In this document: positions 56,018-64,000 of the stretch, piece after piece
Numbering within the stretch: position 1 is the stretch's first letter
How the letters are laid out: each line of letters starts with the position of its first letter
Assembly (NCBI RefSeq): GCF_904849725.1
Contig: NC_058524.1
Span: 352,839,823-352,903,822 of the forward strand
Length of the DNA stretch: 64,000 nt
Direction: 5' to 3'
Origin: Hordeum vulgare subsp. vulgare
Taxonomy: Eukaryota > Streptophyta > Magnoliopsida > Poales > Poaceae
Position numbers and translations under genes: made by a program
Notes under the pieces: model-generated
What the model was told of the DNA's origin: nothing
Database searches by the model: none
Seen by the model: the letters and a program-made list of their open reading frames with translations, nothing else

Positions 56018-56259
56018 TATATAGGGCTTTGGGAAGCCTTCACATACTTCTACTTATAGCTGGAAAACTCTAGAAAACATTATTTAGTATTCACCATTCT
56101 ACTCACAGCTACTTATAACTAGAGAACTCTAGAAACAATAGGTAGGGTAAAGAAAATAGAAGAAATACTACACTAGAGCGGAAGCATCTAGAAGTAGCCA
56201 AACAAATCCGACATTTTCTTTTTCTTTTTGTTTTTTTTCTCATCTAGTGTTCCTCATCA
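56018..56259 (-). repeat. Truncated 5' LTR of the Gypsy 36693-56259
   Basis: Matches 36942-37179 of the full LTR; begins in mid-LTR directly after RNase H coding sequence. Confidence 0.82.
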
Positions 56260-58450
56260 CTTCTCCCTTAGGAGGTCTTGATGTCCAAGATGGAGGTCTT
56301 AGACCTAGAGAGATCCTTCTCCAAGATGGAGGTCTTGTTCCTCTAGGAGGAGGTACAAGGGCGAAGCTCTCTCAATATGTTTAATTGTACTTTGCTAACC
56401 CTAAAACGTGTAGGGGGTATGCAATATATAGTCTAGGTAGGTGGAGTGGGATACACGGGCCCGAAGCCCTTCTCACTTCAAGCAGCCAGTCCGGAAGATC
56501 CGGGGGTGGCCGGAAGGTCCATATTTTTCGGATAGGGTCCATGGGAAGTTACAGGGTTTCCAGAGAGTTTACACGCGTTGGAGTCGTCAAGGGTTGGAAG
56601 TTTTGTGCAGGCCGGAAGTTCCATGGACCAGAAGTTCTGGGTTGTCGAGAGAGTTTGCACCGTCTGGCGCCATGTTGGCCCGAAAGTTCTTGTGGTAGAG
56701 CCCAGAAGTTCCGGTGTTTTTAGAGCCCTTCCCCTTGGTGCATCCCATCATCTTCGCGTCTGCTTCTTCTCCCCCAACCTTCCTCCATGCTTCTCCCGCA
56801 TCAATGCCATTGTATCTAAGCACATATAGAGTTCCATTTTGAGGTAGAAACCATGTCTCATCCAAATACATAGATGGCACAAAGAGGAGGGATGTCAACT
56901 CGGCTTGAATAGTACGTGCGCGAGCTCTTGTCATTAGTCCACTTGGTGCCTAGGGTGTTGGCGTAGAGTCCATAGTAATGTTCATAGGGTGCTTCGCACG
57001 AGAAGGTTTAATTATGTCAATGCCACGAGAAGAAACAACGATATTGAAGAAAATGAGTTTTGAATTGCACAAAGTGCACTTGGCGATTAGCTTAGAATTT
57101 CTCATTTTTTAGCATTTCAAGAATGTTTATAACATGAATGGTATGACTACAATACGTTTGTTATATAAGATGTCATTGAGGTAAATCACAATAAATTTGC
57201 TAAGAAAGTGCTTAAGCTCATGGGTCATGAATTTTATGATAGTACAAGGTTCATTACTCTATTCAAATTGTATGATTATCCAATCTCATAAAGAGCAAAT
57301 TTTGCGTGGTAAGTTTTTTTTTCCATTTAGCACCCTCATGAACAAGTATGATAGAATCAACACAAGTGCTTAAGTGTTCACGATCATACCATATGTCATG
57401 TTTCTCCACATGTTTGAAAAAAGTAGTCGATTCGTTGCTTGATGTCGTGTAGTAGAGGAGGTTTCGGTGGCCTGGCATTTCCGAAGGAAAGACATGCACT
57501 ATTTTCTACAAAACAAGGGTCAAGGAGCTATGTAAAGAACGTGAGGTGTTAGGTTGAAAGGTGTCATCAAAGGAATGCACCGATGGGTTCTCACTCTCTT
57601 TCGTGAAAATAGATTTGATGGCTAAGAGGACCATGTCCTTGTTGGTACTCATCATGGAAGCACTCCTTTTTGGCATGTGGCACTCACTCACTTTTGAGTG
57701 GGTCACTCCCTCGCTAGGGTCACCATGATCATGATCGTGCGAAGATCTTGTTGATACTTGAGTCTTGGCGGCGATTACTTGGTTTGGAGTCATAGGGCGA
57801 AGCACATATTCCTTGCCTTGCCACTTGAAGCTCGTCACTATGAAAAAGCCATGGACCTCCCAATATGAGGGGGCAAACGTTCATGGGCACCACATCACAT
57901 TCAACGCTATCTTCATATATGCCGATCTTGAAAGATACTTCCATGACCTTGTAGGGTTGAGGATGGTGCTTCTTCATGAGATGTAACTTGGAGCAAAGTT
58001 CTTCACTCACCAAGCTGTAGCAACTACCACCATCAATGATCACCTCGATTTGTCTTCCATTGTTTTTAGCTCTTGTGTGAAATACGTTGCATCGTTGGTC
58101 GGCATCATCATGTTGTTGAAAAAAATGGTCAAGATCTTGGAGACAACGAGAGCGGGGTTCGTGCCATTGTCATAAACACTTGATCATCTTGTTGATTGAG
58201 TTGGCGATGACGGGCAACTTGTTGCAAAGGTTCCATTTCTACTTTACTCAAAGATCCATATTATCCATCATCATTGATTGTGATAATACCTTTGGTGGGG
58301 CACTAAAATGACTTGTGGCCGCGGCTTTGCATGTGAAGCACTCAATCTTGCTTGTGTGGTTGGTGGAGTCCCTTTGAGGACCAGCACTAGGTGAAGCTTT
58401 AGGCATTGGGTAACTTGTAGTGGAGGTGTTGATATATTATATGCTAAAAG
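56260..58450 (-). mobile_element. Old minus-strand Gypsy remnant with gag knuckle, protease and RT traces
   Basis: On the minus strand: a knuckle CFTCK...GHKSF-like, frame-shifted (about 58335-58290); protease IIDGGSCYSLVSEELCSKLH and LILGGPWLFHSDE (58043-57729); RT start SIILVHEGAKWKKK (about 57345-57300); and a damaged YxDD box, YLNDIL (about 57185). Next comes the pol C-terminus MTRARARTIQAELTSLL (56934) followed by a 3' region (56880-56265) with repeated GGAAG(T/G)T(C/T)C phrases. It continues left of the inserted Gypsy at 36660-36692. Deleted between RT and the C-terminus. No termini placed. Confidence 0.65.
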
Positions 58451-59340
58451 GACTAACATGTCGATTTAGGGGGTTAGTGGGGGGGGATAGGAGACTACAA
58501 AATTTTAGGTTAGTTTCCAATTTTAGGGTCTAATGCGGGTAAAATAAGTTCTCTAAATATGCAATCGGCGATGAGAACAACCTATATGGCAAGCAAGCTA
58601 GTAACAAGGTAAGTAAGGCAACAAACTAAGTAGCAAGCCAACTAGCATACAAAGCAAGTAAAGGGACGGGAATGGATAAACCACAAGTCAGTAAGGACGT
58701 GGATGCATCCTCAAGTTCACACTCTTTGGGGAGTGCTAATCTTCATTGGAGAGGTGATGAAGCCAAAGCTTCATTGAGTGAACCCCCAACAAATGAGGCT
58801 TAATCACCCATGATTGGTCTTGAAGGCGACCACCGAATCATTACAAACTTCCCATAGCACATCACAATGAAGGAAGCTTTTGGGCCTTGACTCCTATCGC
58901 CTAGGAGCCCAAATCCCCAAGAGTAACAAGCTTGGCGATAAACGAGTTGGGGAATCACAAACCGGTTTGGTGGAAGTGTAAATCGAGTGATCCTCTTTCC
59001 ATCCTCAAAGAATCGTAGAGTTTGGATGGAGGGATTGGGAGGAACTGAGTTTTTTAGGGTGTAGGAATGGAGAGCAAGCTCAAAGTCAATGTGCCCCTAG
59101 GGCAGCCGTCGCCCGGTGGGGATTCTGGATTCTGGACCCGAGGTTAAGGGCCCGGGGACCCATACTATCTAGAGCGCCAATGCGGAGGTGCAATCGGGGC
59201 TCTGGTCCATACAGGAAGACATGCCCTTGTAGAGCTAGGGATTTCAGGGACCCGGAGTCTCCAAAGGCAAAATACCAAGACATCGGTGACCCGGGGGTCA
59301 CACACTTGCACATGTTAGCCTAGGGTTTTACCCCAAAAAT
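58451..59340. other. Unassigned repeat-like sequence, no gene
   Basis: No frame with recognisable domains. Contains a G-run (58480-58487) and AGCAAGC(T/C)AG(T/C)-type short repeats (58590-58650). GC rises after 59080. Probably further transposon remnant. Confidence 0.4.
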
Positions 59341-59559
59341 GTCGGCCGATTGAAATTTTGGCTGGTCACCGCATAGCCATCCGATTTGGTTCGCGCAAGC
59401 CGTTAGATTGCATCTTCCACCTCCGTCTTCACCCCCTAGAGCGGCGTCCCACAGAGCTTCACGTCCTTCCCTTGCCTTTGTGTAGCCTCACCTCCTTCAT
59501 CCCCCGTCCCCACGCCCTGCCGACACGGCGACAACACCCTGCGCTCGTAGCAGACCCGT

Positions 59560-60310
59560 CCTCCATCTCCCGCGCACTTTGCTCCCGAGCTCCCAGCACC
59601 ACTGGACGCGGGTTTGCAGCAACGCTGCTGGATGCAGTTCCACCAGCGTCGGGCTGCAGCCCCCTTCACATCTGCCAGCTCGCCGTCGGAGATGCCGCTG
59701 GATGCAGGTTTCGTCGCCACCGGTTGCAGCTCGACGTCGGCCATCGCCACTAGCATGCAGCTCCCATCCGTCGGTTGCAGCTCCCGTGGCCGCCCGATGC
59801 AGCTTTGTTTTGCTCTGTTGTAGCAAAACCAGTCGCCGGTTGTAGCATCCCCGACCACCGGTCCACCGGTTGTAGCGAAAAACCTTGCCGAGCCACCGTG
59901 AGGTGTTGCAGCTCTGCTGTCACCGCTCGTCGCTCCACTGCATGCAGTTGCAGCACCACGCCCTGTGGTTGCAGATTTTACGACGGCAGGTTCCAGCAAA
60001 TCTGCTGCCTGTCATGCCATGCTCCCCGGTTGCAGCTCGGCCGGTGGTTGTTTTCAGCAATTTTGGCGGCAGGTTGCAGCTCTGATGATGACAGGTTCCA
60101 GCATGCTGGCGCCGGGTTTGCAGCTCTGTCGATGCTGGTTCCAGCAGTTCTAACGGCTGGTTCCAGCATTGGCGACAACCATTTGCAGCTCTGGCGATGG
60201 CCGGTTCCAACATTGCAGGTGCCCCCGGTTGTAGCTCTTCCGACGACTGGTTCCAGCATTTCTGGCGTATGGTTGCAGCTCCATCGATGGTCGGTTCCAG
60301 CAAAAAATGT
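59560..60310. repeat. Quasi-periodic GGTTGCAGCTC / GGTTCCAGCA repeat tract
   Basis: The phrases CGGTTGCAGCTC and GGTTCCAGCA (with GGTTGTAGC variants) recur roughly every 25-50 bp, with variable sequence between them. Translation gives repetitive frames on both strands (for example LEPA and CWNQ runs), which I take as by-products. Flanks 59340-59560 and 60310-60605 are unassigned; a (GA)n run lies at 60428-60442. Confidence 0.7.
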
Positions 60311-60609
60311 TGCCCCCGTCACATCGGTCCAGTGCATTGTATTCAGCGCCGGCGTCTGACCCCTGGCGACATCCCTTGCCGCCTTCGACGGCTGTTGTAA
60401 CCGCTTATATGTGAGACAAAACGGAAAGAGAGAGAGAGAGAGTTCCTTCGCATGGAAAGAGAAGAAGTGCATGCGGGTGTGCGGGACAAAGGGATAAAGG
60501 AGCCGCGTCTCGTGTTTCTAGTGGTTGCTTCGATACGTGGGCCAGCATGCGCGAGGCTCAAGGTAGATTAGTCCTGGGTCACTGGCCATAATGAGAAGCC
60601 TGCAGCTAT

Positions 60610-61334
60610 ATTCATCCTGGGCAGCAGCGGACAACATACTTTATTTGGGATGATGTGGCTCCGGTTCAGCATAACCTTGCAGGGCTAGATTCCTTTCACG
60701 GAGGACGAGACTTTGGCGGCAGTCAAGGCCATGCCTTGTGATAAAGCCTCCGGCCCAGATGGTTTACCGGTGCTTTTTTCAGAGCTTGTTGGAACACCGT
60801 CAAATCAGATGTCATGGCGGTGACCAACCTCTTCTCCAACCTGCAAAGGGCTAACTTTCATTGGCTCAATTTGCCGAACATTGTTTTGATCCCCAAGAAG
60901 GATGGGGCCAAGGAAATAGCTCACTTCCGCCCTATCATTTTCATCCACTCAATAGCCAAGACGCCGGCTCTCAAATTGGCACCTCACATGAATCAACTCA
61001 TTTCCGCCTCACAAAGCGCCTTCATTGTTAAGCGGAGCATTCATGATAACTATATGTATGTGCGGAATTTCACTAAGCGACTCCACCAAACCAAGGCCCT
61101 CACTTTGCTCCTGAAGCTCGACGTGGCAAAGGCTTTTGACTCCGTTTGTTGGGACTACTTGCTAAACCTCCTGCAGCGTCTGGGGTTCCCGGCAAGATGG
61201 CAAGATTCGATTGCTGTGCTGCTTTCTACATGCACGTCCAGGATTCTTTTGAACGGCGTTCCGAGCGATCCAATTTGGCATGGTCATGGTCTCCGTCAGG
61301 GCAACCGTGTCTCCCCTATGCTCTTTGTGATCAC
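60610..61334 (+). mobile_element. LINE fragment encoding RT, interrupted by Copia
   Basis: The + strand frame covers FTEDETLAAVKAMP, KASGPDGLPVLFF, and from 60814 PNIVLIPKKDGA, FRPI, SAFIVKRSIHDNY, LLLKLDVAKAFDSV (RT motif with the first catalytic Asp) and HGHGLRQGNRVSPMLF. These are RT motifs of plant L1-type LINEs. It lacks endonuclease to the left, and the YADD half would lie beyond the inserted Copia, outside the window. Stop codons early in the frame (around 60690, 60740). A different insertion from the two 3'-end LINEs. Confidence 0.85.
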
Positions 61335-61475
61335 TGTTAGGAATATGCAACTTGTATTCCCATGAGGCCATAGGCCGGTATATATACATGTACAGGTGAT
61401 GGACTATATGCAGGAAACCTCTTATATATTGGGATAAATACAAAAGGGTACATGACTTATATTATAACTCTAACA
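61335..61475 (-). repeat. 3' LTR of the right-edge Copia
   Basis: 141 bp. Its left 5 bp of flank is ATCAC (61330-61334), which should recur beyond the window as the TSD. Confidence 0.9.
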
Positions 61476-61491
61476 CCCCCCCCCCTCAAAC

Positions 61492-63982
61492 TCATGGTGG
61501 ATGAACAATACTGAGTTTGGAGAGATAAAAGCCATGTTGTGCTCTAGTCTGGGCCTTCGTCAGGTAATCCACCAACTGTAACTCGGAAGGCACATACTGA
61601 AGAGCAACAACCTGATCCTGCACAGCAGCGCGCACATAGAAAGCATCAACACCAATATGCTTGGTGAGCTCATGCTTCACAGGATCGCGCGCAATGCTAA
61701 TAGCACCTGTACTGTCAGATAAGAGCAGAGTCGGTGTAGTGACTGAAACACCAAAATCCTGAAGTAACCACCGTAACCAAGTCACCTCTGCCGTCAAAAG
61801 AGCCGTTGCTCGCAACTCAGCCTCTGCACTCGAATGGGAAACTGCAACCTGTTTCTTCGTCTTCCAGGCAAATGAGAGAACCACCAAGAAAAACACAGTA
61901 AGCAGAAAGTGAACGGCGATCTGAAGGATCACTAGCCCACGTAGCATCCGAATAGGCCTGAAGCCGTAAAGAACTGGAGCCAGGAAAGAATAGACGGTAA
62001 GAGATCGTGCCCCGAAGATATCGGAGAACACGGAGGAGATGACTATAGTGAACCGATGTGGGAGCAGAGACGAACTGACTCAGAATATGAACCGGATAAG
62101 AGATAACCGGACGAGTGACAGCTAGATAAACAAGACTGCCAACAAGATGACGATAACGCGTCGGGTCAGGCAGGGGATCACCATCAGTAGCAGAGAGGTG
62201 AACATTGAGCTCCATAGGAGTCTCAACAATGCGCTCATCAGTAAGAGTAGCACGACCAAGAAGATCCTGGATATACTTTTCCTGGGATATAAAGAAGCCA
62301 TCAGAGGTAGAAGAGACTTCAATCCCAAGAAAGTAGCGAAGAGGTCCAAGATCAGACATAAGGAACTGCTCACTAAGGCGGGCCTTGACAAAGGCAATAT
62401 ACTCGGGGTCATCCCCAGTGATGACCATGTCATCAACATAGAGAAGAAGAAGAGTCCGACCACGAGGAGAAAGGTGAATAAACAATGCTAGATCATGAAC
62501 ACTGGGTGAAAAACCAGCGGCAGTCACCACAGAGGGAAAACGCTCAAACCAGGCGTGTGGGGCTTGCTTAAGGCCATAGAGAGAGCGACGAAGACGACAT
62601 ACCATGCCATCAGGAACAGAATACCCAGGTGGTGGCTGCATGTACACCTCCTCACGCAGCTCACCATTAAGAAAAGCATTCTTAACATCAAGCTGAGCGA
62701 TAGACCAGTGGCGTGTAGAGGCCACGACAAGAAGTGTACGAACAGTGGTCATATGAGCCACAGGAGCAAAAGCCTCGTCATAATCACGACCATGCTCCTG
62801 CTGAAAACCACGAGCCACAAGACGAGCTTTGTGACGCTCAAGAGAACCATCGGAGCGAGTCTTAACCTTGTAGACCCACTTACAAGTGATGGGACGGACT
62901 CCGGGAGGTAGGGAAACAAGATCCCACGTACCAGTGCGTTCAAGAGCAGAAATCTCGTCTGCCATCGCAAACTGCCATTCAGGATGAACAACAGCCTGAT
63001 GATAAGTAGTCGGCTCAAGAACAGCAGCACCAGCGGTGGAAAATCCAAAGCGGTCAACAGGCGGACGAGGACGAGAACGCAAACCATAAGTAGGCTGAGA
63101 CGAGGATGACGACACATCCACAGAGGCATCCACAGAACGTGAACGACGAGTGTAACACTAAGGAAAAGATGGAACAATGGAAGGAGGAATCGTCAAGATA
63201 GAATCGGGGAGTGGCGATGAAGTCACCGGAGATGAAGGTGTAGAATCCGGTGACATGCTAGACGAGGAGACCGTGGAAGATGGTGGCGACAAATCGACTG
63301 GAGGTGGAGAAGCAGAGGGAGCGGAACGAATAGGCAAAGGCTCGACGGGTGTGATAGGCGTGTCAGGAAAAGTGAGGAAAGAGATATCCTCCACTGAAAA
63401 AGTCGAGGAAGATGGGCGTGGGTAGAAGGGACGAGACTCATCAAAAGTCACATCCCGAGAGATACGCATCCGACGACCGATAGGATCCCAACAACGATAG
63501 CCCTTATGCTCATCACTATACCCTAAGAAGACACACTCAACAGACTGAGCGGTCAGTTTGGTGCGTTCACGGGGGGCAAGAAGAACATAGCAAACACAAC
63601 CAAACAAGCGAAGCATCGAATAATCGGGAGAACGATCAAAAAAACGCTTGAAAGGAACACCACCCTGTAGAGCAGCGGAAGCTTGGAAATTGATGAGATA
63701 GGTGGAGGTGGAGACGGCCTCAGCCCAAAAATGAGGCAGGAGAGAGGCAGCAATCATCAATGCACGAGCCGTCTCAAAAAGATGACGATGCTTGCGCTCA
63801 GCCACGCCATTCTGAGCGTGAGCACCAGGACAAGAGAATTGAGAGAGAGTCCCTTGCTCAGCAAGAACACCACGCAACATCTTAGAGATATACTCGCCAG
63901 CGGAGTCGGCACGGAACACACGAATGGGAGAAGAGAACTGAGTATGAACCATGGCAGCAAAACGCTTATAAATGGATAACAC
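61492..63982 (-). pseudogene. Copia pol, nearly intact: integrase, RT, RNase H
   Basis: One frame from 63982 to 61817 with a single TAG at 63158-63160. It covers integrase ([17 protein letters not shown]), then RT with ISALERTGTWDLVSLPPGV, LDVKNAFLNGELREEV, GLKQAPHAWFERF and LLYVDDMVITGDD, and the start of RNase H. A one-base difference at about 61868 shifts frame; RNase H continues 61850-61492 (SSAEAELRATAL, LVDYLTKAQTRAQHGFY). It is the best-preserved pol of this family in the window and a likely recent insertion. Confidence 0.9.
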
Positions 63983-64000
63983 CTAACTACGAGAAGTCAT

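Larger units (their letters stand above)
36693..56259 (-). mobile_element. Minus-strand Gypsy, internally deleted and split by a Copia
   Basis: TSD CTTCT (36688-36692 and 56260-56264). The left LTR (its 3' LTR) is 36693-37179, 487 bp, TGAAACAG to CCTCATCA. The right LTR is only the outer part, 56018-56259. Interior 37180-37533 plus 54746-56017 encodes RNase H and integrase. Gag, protease, RT, the primer-binding site and the inner half of the 5' LTR are missing: RNase H abuts LTR at 56017/56018. The Copia 37534-54740 is inserted in the integrase C-terminal coding region. Confidence 0.85.
61335..64000 (-). mobile_element. Minus-strand Copia, runs off the right edge
   Basis: The 3' LTR 61335-61475 (141 bp, TGTTAGGAATATGCAAC to AACTCTAACA in + orientation) with a C-run (polypurine tract in reverse) at 61476-61485. 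Same family as 37534-54740 and 25524-30274. It is inserted in the LINE RT. Visible coding spans RNase H, RT and most of integrase. The 5' LTR and TSD partner lie outside the window. Confidence 0.92.

Noticed and set aside
57263..58460. Possible host gene with multiple exons on the minus strand
   Set aside because: Fragments read as Gypsy protease and reverse transcriptase (IIDGGSCYSLVSEE, ILVHEGAKWKKK, YLNDIL), so retrotransposon remnant.
59436..60472. Long frames with Leu-Glu-Pro-Ala and Cys-Trp-Asn-Gln repeats on both strands
   Set aside because: By-products of the repeated GGTTGCAGC/GGTTCCAGC phrases; no start context or domain.

Overview
The window reads as intergenic/intronic DNA of a large-genome grass, most likely a Triticeae species (wheat, Aegilops, barley or rye). 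This is inference from the deeply nested LTR retrotransposons, a Stowaway MITE with the CTCCCTCCGTTCC-type terminus, a GC-rich plastid-transit first exon, and LTRs of familiar Triticeae style. Nothing bacterial or viral was found. Almost all of the 64 kb is transposable element.

One host gene is visible. Five exons on the + strand (2071-2259, 8473-8560, 8648-8712, 34340-34388, 34503-34555) join in frame, with GT/AG introns, into the first 148 codons of a chloroplast single-CBS-pair protein of the CBSX family. Its intron 1 (6.2 kb) holds a Stowaway MITE and a head-to-head inverted duplication of a Gypsy element. Intron 3 (25.6 kb) holds a small Copia element with a perfect 5-bp target duplication and a Helitron. 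Inside the Helitron sits an old LTR element, itself hit by a Tat-type Gypsy (13409-25036), a Copia (25524-30274) and a 5'-truncated LINE (31432-33041). The second CBS motif is not in the window. Either intron 5 runs more than 29 kb to the right edge, or the gene is broken.

From about 34.8 kb to the right edge there is a second nest. Old minus-strand Gypsy remnants contain a small LINE (36357-36646) and a minus-strand Gypsy (36693-56259, TSD CTTCT). That Gypsy contains a minus-strand Copia without recognisable gag (37534-54740, TSD ATTAT). Inside it lies a minus-strand gag-only Copia (about 40362-53104), then a + strand Copia with TA-ended LTRs (40623-50551, TSD GTCGT), then a minus-strand Copia (44574-50076). 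The last 5 kb carries low-complexity GGTTGCAGC-type repeats, a LINE reverse-transcriptase fragment, and another Copia (61335 to the window end) inserted into it.

Most interesting points: the host gene assembled across the TE nest; the 2-kb inverted Gypsy arms in its first intron, able to form a hairpin if transcribed; the Tat Gypsy with 70-bp and 56-bp tandem arrays and a multi-exon antisense gene; and gag-only and gag-less Copia relatives nested in one another. I found no previously unknown biochemical system. All family names and domain calls come from reading the sequence; no database search was run.
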